A stretch of 64,000 nucleotides of DNA from Papaver somniferum (Eukaryota > Streptophyta > Magnoliopsida > Ranunculales > Papaveraceae): contig NC_039358.1 of assembly GCF_003573695.1 (NCBI RefSeq), positions 193,044,418 to 193,108,417 on the forward strand, read 5' to 3'. The position numbers were made by a program, and so were the translations under genes. Under the pieces are notes generated by a model. That model was not told the DNA's origin, did not search any database, and saw only the letters and a list, made by a program, of their open reading frames with translations. Positions 56,442-64,000 of this stretch are shown in pieces. The stretch's first letter is position 1. Every line of letters starts with the position of its first letter.

Positions 56442-59400
56442 AGATCATATATTGGAATATTCGGGGCCTAAGAAGACCTAGGGCTCAGAATAAACTAAGG
56501 TCTTTGGTGAATCAATTTAACCCATCTCTAGTTTGGGTTGCAGAACCAAAAATTTCTTGTAATACTTCTTTTTGCAGTCATTTAAATCTCTCTGGAATGA
56601 AAAGTATGGTGATACACAATTCAACCTCAACTACAAAAGGTAATTTATGGTTATTTTGGAATGCTTCTCTATCTACTCCTCAAGTTATTTCAATGTCTAG
56701 CCAAATGGTAACAGTCAGTATTGGTGAAGTATTAATCTATGGTGTTCATGCTCATGTTAAAAAAAGTCATAGGAAGTTTCTCTGGTCTGAGATGGAAATT
56801 ATTAGTCAGATACAAAAACCATGGGTTGTTGTAGGTGATTTCAATGCTATAATTTCACCTGAAGAAAAATTTGGTGGTAAAGCTCCTAACAGAAGTTCAA
56901 TGATGGATTTTCTTCATTGCCTGAATGAATGCAACTTAATTCAATCTCCTAGCACAGGACAAAAATACACCTGGTCCAATTGTCAACAAGGTACAAAAAG
57001 AATCCTATGTGTCTTAGATAGAGCTGTTTTCAATTCTTTGTGGTTACAAAAATATGGTGATTGGGGATATAAGGTTGGATTAAGGATAATTTCAGATCAT
57101 GCTCCTTTATTATGTGGTTGTGCAAGTATACCAAGACCAAAAAATGTTCCCTGGAAATTTCAGAAAATGTGGATTGATCATCCATTATTCTTAAGTGAAG
57201 TGAAGAAAGTATGGACTGAGAATATTATTGGAGATCCATCATTTATTTTCTTGCAGAAGCTAAAGAATTTAAAAAAGGTTCTAAGTGAGTGGAATTGGAG
57301 TATTTTTGGTAACATTAATAAAAAAATTAAAGAGGCAGAAGTAAAGGTTCAAAAAGCAATGGAGCTATCTGATCAAAATCCCTTAAATGAAGATCTCTTA
57401 GCCAACTTAGTAACAGCTCAAAATGAATATGCAACAAGAGAAGTTCAAGCAAATACTCTTATGAGACTTAAATCCAGAGCAAAATGGATTAAAGATGGTT
57501 CTGCAAACACTGCATACTTCTATGCTAGAATGAAGATTAGACAAGCAAGAAATACAATCAGTGAACTAGAAGATGCAGATGGAAATATTATTAGTGATCA
57601 ATCTCAAATTGCAAACATTTTAGTCAAACATTTTCAACAAAAATTTGAAGCTCAAAATGTGGATGTTTCTGAAGAATTGTTGGATGTTATTCCTTCAGTT
57701 ATTACAAATGAAAATCAATAAATGTTGGACTCCATTCCCACCACAGAAGAAATCAAGAAAATTGTTTTTGAAATGAACTCAGATAGTGCACCTGGTCCAG
57801 ATGGATTTCCTGGATCATTTTATAAAAGTTGCTGGGATATAATTCAGTTGGATTTAAAAGATGCCATACAATTCTGTTGGAGAAGAAGGTTTATCCCAAA
57901 GGGCCTAAATTCAAATTTCCTAACCCTCATTCCTAAATGTGCAGGTGCTAAGAAACCAAGTCAATACAGACCAATTGGATTGAGTAATGTATTATTCAAA
58001 ATTTTCACAAAGATAATTTCTGTCAGAATGAATGGACTCATGGAGAAGTTAATTTCATCACAACATGCTTCTTATGTTAAAGGGAGAAGCATTCAAGAAC
58101 AAATACTTCGAGCTTCAGAGATGGTTAATGAAATGAGGAAAAAGAGAAGAGGTGGTAATGTGGCTTTGAAACTGGACATATCTCAGGCTTATGATTCTGT
58201 AAGTTGGACTTTTCTTCTTAAAGTTATGCGCAAATATGGATTTTCTTCATCTTGGTGTAATTGGTTGTTAAGCATTTTTGAATCTGCAAAATTATCAGTA
58301 ATGATCAATGGAGGACCATGTGGTTTTTTCTCAATGCATAGGGGTCTTAAGCAGGGTGATCCATTATCCCCTATCTTATTTATTTTGATGGAGGATGTAT
58401 TGAGTAGGAATATCACAAATTTGGTTAATACAGGGCAAATAACTCCAATGGTAGTCAGGAATGGAATATACCCAACTCACTTATTTTTTGCTGATGATGT
58501 TTTCTTATTCTGCAATGGAGCTAAGAAGACTTTGCTTTGTCTATTCAAGCTGATTGAAAAATATCAACATAGCTCTGGTCAGATGATTAACAAAGCCAAA
58601 AGCAAGTGTTTTATTGATGGCACCAATTCAGTCAAAAAGCACCAAATTAGCAGTATAATTGGTATGGATATATCTTGTTTTCCAGATAAGTATCTTGGTA
58701 TCATTCTAGCTCCAGGAAGGGTAACTACAGAAATGGTCTGGCTAATGGTACTTATGCTTCATAGTAAACTTGCAACTTGGAAAGGAAAATTACTATCCTT
58801 TCATGATAGACTGATTCTTGTTAAAACAGTGTTGTGCAGTTACCCTCTTTACAATATGGCAGTTTACAAATGGCCATCTTCTGTTATTAAGATCTGTGAA
58901 AAAACTAATAAGAAACTTTCTATGGTCAGGTGATGGTGAGATTAGAAAGTACAAAACTTTATCTTGGAAGAAGATCTGTGTACCATACAATGAAGGTGGC
59001 TTGGGTATTAGAAGGCTAGAAGTATTTAACAAAATTTTGCTAATGAAAATGATGTGGAAATTGATATACTCATCAGATGAATGTGATATGTTTTTTACAG
59101 CTAAGTTCAAAGATAAATATGGTATATGGTTTTCAAAATGGAAATTATCATCTGTAAGAGCATGTCTGCAATGGGCTTGGCTTACTTTACAAGAAGACAT
59201 CTCTTGGAAGGTTGGAAATGGAGCTAACATCTCTGTCTGGTTTGATAACTGGTATGGATCATCCCCACTAATCAATGAAATTGGTTACACAGAATTTATC
59301 CATAACAATATGAAATTAAAAGTTCAGAACTTAATCAGGAATAACCAATGGAATATACATCCTCAGTTGCAGCATTTGTTACAGTATGGTAATTTGCCTC

Positions 59401-60008
59401 AGATCCACAGTGGAAGTGATTCCATAATATGGAACCTACATACAAGTGGTCTGTTCAATAATGCAAAGGCAGTGGAGAAAATAAGACACAAGGAAGACAA
59501 GGTAGAATGGTCTTCTTATATATGGAGAAAATCCTTGCATCCAACTATTGCCAGCAACATTTGGAAACTTCTGCAGGGAGTTTATGTGAATGATGACATG
59601 AAAAGAAAGCAGGGATATGAAATGCCTTCTAGGTGCTGTATCTGCAAATCAGAACAGGATTTTATGAAGCATACACTGTGGCTTTGTGAATTCAGTGTTC
59701 AGGTTTGGAACTGGATTAGCAATATGTTTCAATTTCCTAGGCCATACTCTTTTTCAGATGTTTTCTCTGCAGCAAAACAACACAGTCCTTTCATTGATGA
59801 AGTATGGACTGTTTCTTCTTGTACTGTCATTAAGGAACTATGGTTTCAAAGAAACATGATTTTCTTTGAAGGTGGTGATGTTAACTTTCATGGCTTCAAG
59901 CATAGGATAATGAAGACAGTCAAAGAACATGGAGTTAGAATAAGAGGAGTTAGATGGAATAACAACTATGAAAATCAAATTCTTAGTTACCTTAAAATTG
60001 ATTCTTAA
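56438..60008 (+). pseudogene. ORF2 of LINE L: endonuclease, reverse transcriptase, zinc C-terminus
   Basis: Nicks target DNA and copies the LINE RNA in place. The endonuclease (about residues 1-225) keeps WNIRG, the Glu of VAEPK, GDFNA and SDHAPLL. After TAA 57719-57721 the same frame carries the RT: APGPDGFPG, LTLIPKC..KPSQYRPIGL, DISQAYDSVSW, GLKQGDPLSPILF, and FADDVFLF in place of YADD. A frameshift in an A run near 58,900 leads to the 58818-60008 frame with IRNFLWSGD, KICVPYNEGGLGIRRL, and a zf-RVT cysteine cluster (RCCICKSEQDFMKHTLWLCE). There is no RNase H after it. Catalytic residues are all intact. Confidence 0.92.
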
Positions 60009-60122
60009 ATTTCATTTTCTTTGTAATTTTTTTTGCTATGTTATTTGTGTTATAGTACCTTTTGTAACCTTTTAGTTTGTCAATAATAAATAGAAAGGGT
60101 GATTCAGCAAAAAAAAAAAAAA

Positions 60123-60136
60123 ATGAACTCTTGGTT
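60123..60136 (+). repeat. Target-site duplication of LINE L, right copy
   Basis: ATGAACTCTTGGTT directly after the poly(A) tail. Confidence 0.92.
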
Positions 60137-61384
60137 CTGTTAACTATTGCACAACAATGATGGAGTTGGATGGGGACCAGAAATGAGTTCAATTGAGATT
60201 TATGATTGGTGGGTTTTGAATTTGAGAACTGATGCCAGGGTTTGATGTGGTTAATTAGTCTGGATTGGTTGTAAACTGGTGCGAGTCTCAGTTGGGATGA
60301 TGTTGAGTCGAATTTCAGATGTGTATGGTGCTGCTTAACTAAGTTGGCGTCAGTGAAGGTGATGGCTAGGTAGGCGGACAGAGATTGAGCAGGTGATGGT
60401 GCTGAGACAAGAGTGAATTAGTAGTGAAGAGAAGATGGTAGCAAACAAAGAATGGAAGGAAGTGGCTGGTATCTTGAATGGGTTTTACCTAATGCTGTTC
60501 GTGATGCGATAGAGTCAAATACAGGTAACTGATTTCAGCTATCTTTAGAAACTGGAGGAAGACCAAATGAATAGATGAAAATGGGTTGGTTCAGATATTT
60601 TTGGCATGAAGATAGGACTAATTTGTTGAGCTAGAAGTCAGAGAAGAAGTCAAGTTGTTGCTGTATAAAAGGAGAAGAAGAAGCAACCAAGAGGGTACGA
60701 TTGAATACTGCAATCTGAATTGTCTTTTGCTTTCTATTTAGTTCAGTTCTTTTTACTTCTCTTGTGTGTTAGAGTTTTTTATTGAATACTTTTAATGGCT
60801 ATCTACACAACATTGAGAAGCTAAACCCCTCTCTGCCAAGACAAGAGGGGAAGCTTAATGGGTTCTAGTATTCTTTACAGTGATCATAAATAAATTTCAT
60901 GCTTTAGTCCATTTCTTGGTCTCTGTTTGATTGCATTTTTGTGTTTATGATGTCTACAAACTTCTTAGATTCATTGTGATTTCCGGATACATTGAATGCT
61001 AGGGAATCCCTGTGACATTTCTCAATTGAACTTTATTTTAGAAACATAATCTATCAGTCATGATATGGTATTTGTTTTCGTTACTTTAAAATCCAAATTT
61101 TATATATCTTCCGGGTAGAACAAATCATTATTCAGTGTTGTTCGAGTTATATTTTGGTCACATAATACTTGAATGCGTTAGGTGGAACCTGAAAGTCTTG
61201 GTAGATACAACAATCACTTATTCCTTTCTTTTACAAATATTGTTCTCTGCTTTCTTAATTACAAATCATAATTATATTATTGCTTTGCTAAACAATTCTT
61301 CTAAGCACCAACAATCTTTGTGGTTCGAACACAACTATATTACACTTTTTTATCCTTGATACTCTGAAAAGAGAGATCAAATTT

Positions 61385-61403
61385 TGGCGCCGCGGGCCGA
61401 GGA
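61385..61403 (+). other. Primer-binding site of element D (degenerate tRNA-Asp type)
   Basis: TGGCGCCGCGGGCCGAGGA, five bases after the LTR end. The first eight bases match the tRNA-Asp site TGGCGCCGTTGCCGGGGA and the rest has drifted. Confidence 0.7.
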
Positions 61404-61625
61404 TTGTTTAGTGTTCCTTAGAATTAAGTTCTCCATCGCTATTTTTAGTTTTGTTTTAAATTTTGCTGATTTATGTTGCTTCTTAACAGGGAGTAAGATA
61501 TCTCTAAACACTTGGCGACATTAGGAGCTGTTATGGGTGCAGGGAACAAGTGTAGTTGCTTTAGTTGTGATTAGGATGAAATATCGCCGAAATCACAGCC
61601 ATTTGGGTAACATTGTATCCGTTTC

Positions 61626-63276
61626 TTGTTTCTTTTGTGTATGCAATATTCTAGGTCTGATCATTTTAATCGATTGCGTAACTATCACCGTTTAGCTAAT
61701 AGGTTATTAGTGAATCACCCTAGTCATCCAATGGAAGGTGAAGCTGAGAGATTCGAGGGTGAGGCTGAAGCTGCTAGAATAGCTGCTGAGGCCGCGGCCA
61801 ATGCTGATGGACATTGAACCCTTAAGGATTATTTGCAGTCGGAAAGGACTTCTACACCTTATTGTATAGTTCTTCCGGCTAATGCTCGCAACGTGTCGAT
61901 TAAGTATGGGAAGATACAAGCATTGCCTAAGTTTCATGGATTCGACACCGAGAGTCCATACATACATTTGAAAGAATTTGATGAGGTCTGTACTACTATG
62001 CCTTTTGTTGCTGCGACTCAAGATGTTGTAAAACTGAAATTGTTTCCATTTTCTCTAAAGGAGAAAGCTAAGACTTGGCTGCATTCTTTGCGACCAAACA
62101 CCATTAGGACGTGGAATGAAATGACTAGAGAGTTTCTGAAAAAGTTTTTCTTATTCATAAAACCATCACTCTTCGCAAAAATATTATGAATTTTTCTCAA
62201 AATGAACATGAGTCTTTTTTCGAGTGTTGGGAGAGGTTTAAAGACTTACTTTCTAGCTGCCCTCATCATGGTAATGAAATTTGGAGAGTTATTAACTTCT
62301 TTTTATGAGGGTATGAATTATGGTATGCGTCAGTTTGTTGAAATGATGTGTAATGGGCAATTTCTAAATAAGTCACCTAATGATGCTTGGAGTTATTTCA
62401 ATTCGCTAGATGAAAATGCCCAGAATTGGGATACTTCAGGCACATCGGATAGAAATAAGTCCAAACCCTTAGCTAGCTCTAGGTATGGAATGTATGTGCT
62501 GAGTGAGGAAGATGATTTGAATGCTAAAATTGCTGGCTTGCATAGGAAAGTTGATGCTATTCAGAAACCAAATGTAGTTAAGGTAGCTGACTCGGTAGAA
62601 CATGCTTGTGGTATTTGCGAAAGTCTGGAACACTACACTAAGGATCGTCCTACGATCCCAGCATTTCAATAAGTGTTATATGACCAAGCAAATGCCATGA
62701 ATACATACAAGAGACCTTTTAGCTCACCTTATTCAGAAACATATAATCCTAATTGGTGAAATCACCCTAATTTCAGTTGGAGAAATGGTCCTACTATGAA
62801 TGATGTAATGTTCCTCAAGGGTCTTCATCTAGTAACCCTTATGTGCCACCTCATAAGAATTCTCTTAAGGATACTTTACATACTTTTATGCAGGGACAGA
62901 CACAAATAAATCAGAATGTTATGAAGACTTTAGATGAGCTGAAAACTAGCATAGTTAGAATTGAATCACGTCTCAATGTTAGGGAGAAAGGGACATTTCC
63001 TGCCCAAACTCAACCTAACCCAAAAGGCCTATTTGAGGTTAAAAATTCTAACTTGGAGCAAGCTAATGTTGTCACTACTCTTAGAAGTGGTAAGGTGATT
63101 GAGACTCCGATGAAGGTGAACAAACCTGAGAAGTCTCTGGAGCTTAAGAGTAGTGATGGTCACAGTGATACTCAAAATGAACATTCTGAAATTGATAGAA
63201 AGATGCATGCTCCATTTCCTCATTGTTTTTTGTCTATAAACAGTTGGCTGATAATAAGGATATCCTTGATGTTTTT
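61626..63276 (+). pseudogene. gag of Athila element D (broken)
   Basis: The frame 61626-61817 (NRLLVNHPSHPMEGEAERFE) stops at TGA 61815-61817 and continues in the same frame with TLKDYLQSERTSTPYCIVLP, LPKFHGFDTESPYIHLKEFD and FPFSLKEKAKTWLHSLRP, the Athila capsid. A frameshift near 62,170 leads to ECWERFKDLLSSCPHHG-type sequence in other frames, then RQFVEMMCNGQFLNKSPNDA and WDTSGTS. The knuckle near 62,610 reads CGICESLEHYTKDRPT, with the last Cys replaced by Arg. A stop follows at 62670, and a further frame 62843-63286 holds the Gln-rich linker. Confidence 0.83.
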
Positions 63277-64000
63277 CAGCAGGTGAAGATCAACATACCT
63301 CTCTTGAGTGTGATTAAGCAAGTTACAGCTTACGCCAAGTTCTTGAAGGACCTCTGCACGGTCAAGAGGAAGCACAATGTGCAGAAAAAGGCATTTCTCA
63401 CGGAACAGGTAAGTTCTATTCTTCAACATAACACTCCTCCCAAATATAAAGATCCGGGATGCCCTACTATTTCTTGTATAATAAGGGATTTCATGATCAA
63501 ACAAGCACTTCTGGATTTGGGAGCTAGTGTAAACCTCCTACCTTTCTCGGTTTATGAGCAGTTGGGCTTAGGTGAATTAAAACCCACCTCAGTCACTTTA
63601 CAACTTACGGACAGATCCGTTAAAGTACCGAGAGAGGTAGTTGAGAATGTGTTAATTAAAATCGATAAATTTTACTATCCAGTGGATTTTATCGTGTTGG
63701 ATACTCAACATGTAGCTAATGCTAGTAAAGAAATACCTGTCATTTTAGGTCGTCCTTTTCTTGCAACTGCAAATGTCTTGATTAATTGTGGAACTGGAAT
63801 AATGAGTCTTTCATTTGGAAATATGACTGTTGAGTTGAATATATTTGATGCATGTAAAGATCCAGGTGGTAGAGATGATATTCATGAAGTTAATATGATT
63901 GAAACATGTGTGCATGAAAAAGCATCCGATCTAGAAGCAAAGGTTCCTTTAGAATCTTGTTTTCCTAATCTATGGGATTTCGATGAGGATGGATACATTA
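63277..64000 (+). pseudogene. Protease region of Athila element D (runs off the window)
   Basis: Open from about 63238 to the window end with no stop. It carries INIPLLSVIKQVTAYAKFLK, the same approach sequence as in element B, then ALLDLGASVNLLPFSVYEQL (the DLGA active site near 63,517), VPREVVENVLIKIDKFYYPV, and VILGRPFLATANVLINCGTG. A frameshift near 63,230 in a T run separates it from gag, so I class it as part of a broken polyprotein, although this section is itself intact. RT is expected next. Confidence 0.83.

Larger units (their letters stand above)
54993..60122 (+). mobile_element. Element L: full-length L1-type LINE
   Basis: 5130 bp between perfect 14-bp target duplications, with a short leader, ORF1, ORF2 and a poly(A) tail (60109-60122) preceded by AATAAATAG. 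Everything expected of a plant L1 is present, but ORF1 has one stop and ORF2 has one stop and one frameshift. The perfect duplication and few lesions make it one of the younger insertions here. Confidence 0.92.
53991..61379 (+). repeat. 5' LTR of element D (contains LINE L)
   Basis: 54,100-54,978 and 60,137-61,379 are LTR sequence joined by the 14-bp duplication around L. The LTR starts TGATAAGCACTTAAGTGCG and ends AAGAGAGATCA. No genes are seen; the small frames at 54139-54517 lack coding character. Confidence 0.72.
53991..64000 (+). mobile_element. Element D: Athila-type retrotransposon, 5' part, contains LINE L
   Basis: LTR TGATAAGC...GAGATCA at 53991-61379 (about 2.25 kb without LINE L), a degenerate tRNA-Asp primer site at 61385, gag from about 61626, protease to the window end. 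LTR ends, primer site and gag sequence place it with Athila, related to A and B but in the opposite orientation. Pol is expected beyond the window. Confidence 0.82.

Noticed and set aside
53991..64000. Endogenous plant virus sequence
   Set aside because: No movement protein, coat protein or caulimovirus-type RT motif is present; gag, DLGA protease, LTR and primer site identify Athila.

Overview
This window is intergenic DNA from a seed plant, most likely a eudicot with a large, repeat-rich genome. It is AT-rich and consists almost entirely of plant transposable elements inserted into one another. The plant assignment rests on Ty3/gypsy elements of the Athila and Tat types (Tat with two RNase H domains), Ty1/copia elements primed by initiator tRNA-Met (TGGTATC sites), L1-type LINEs whose ORF1 has a DUF4283-like fold and a CCHC knuckle, a Mutator-like element with a 9-bp target duplication, and a plant mobile domain (PMD) gene. 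I cannot name the species. No intact host gene is visible.

Layout, left to right. (A) 1-5277, minus: 5' half of a non-autonomous Athila-like element with a 2.8-kb LTR and an orphan ORF. 5278-7084: unassigned spacer. (C) 7085-35945, plus: an old copia element, split by (G) 9477-18189, minus, a gag-less Tat element flanked by GTACT repeats, and (T) 19960-35512, plus, a Tat/Ogre-like element with 3.7-kb LTRs flanked by ATACC repeats. (B) 35946-44461, minus: a non-autonomous Athila element with gag and protease only. Its 5' LTR is broken at 44462 by (E), a copia element with a 2.3-kb LTR. E's LTR is broken by (H) 46207-49888, minus, a LINE with ORF1 only, and H contains (M) 47736-48674, a Mutator-like MITE. 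E's interior is broken at 53990 by (D), an Athila element on the plus strand running off the window. D's LTR carries (L) 54993-60122, a full-length L1-type LINE. The nesting gives a relative order: C before B, B before E, E before H and D, H before M, D before L.

The most notable content is non-canonical cargo. Both Tat-type elements carry a spliced gene on the strand opposite to their own transcription, between pol and the 3' LTR, each with its own TATA-box candidate. In G it is a lysine-rich, coiled-coil, acidic-tail protein with clean splice sites. In T it is a multi-exon PMD gene with several stops. Every retroelement except the LINE L lacks part of its machinery or has it beyond the window edge: G lacks gag; T lacks RT, RNase H and the integrase core; B lacks pol beyond protease; E shows no pol before its break; H lacks ORF2. 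The LTRs of T also hold six GC-rich inverted-repeat islands about 195 bp apart. Many stop codons are of the kind made by cytosine deamination (CGA to TGA, CAG to TAG), as expected for methylated repeats.
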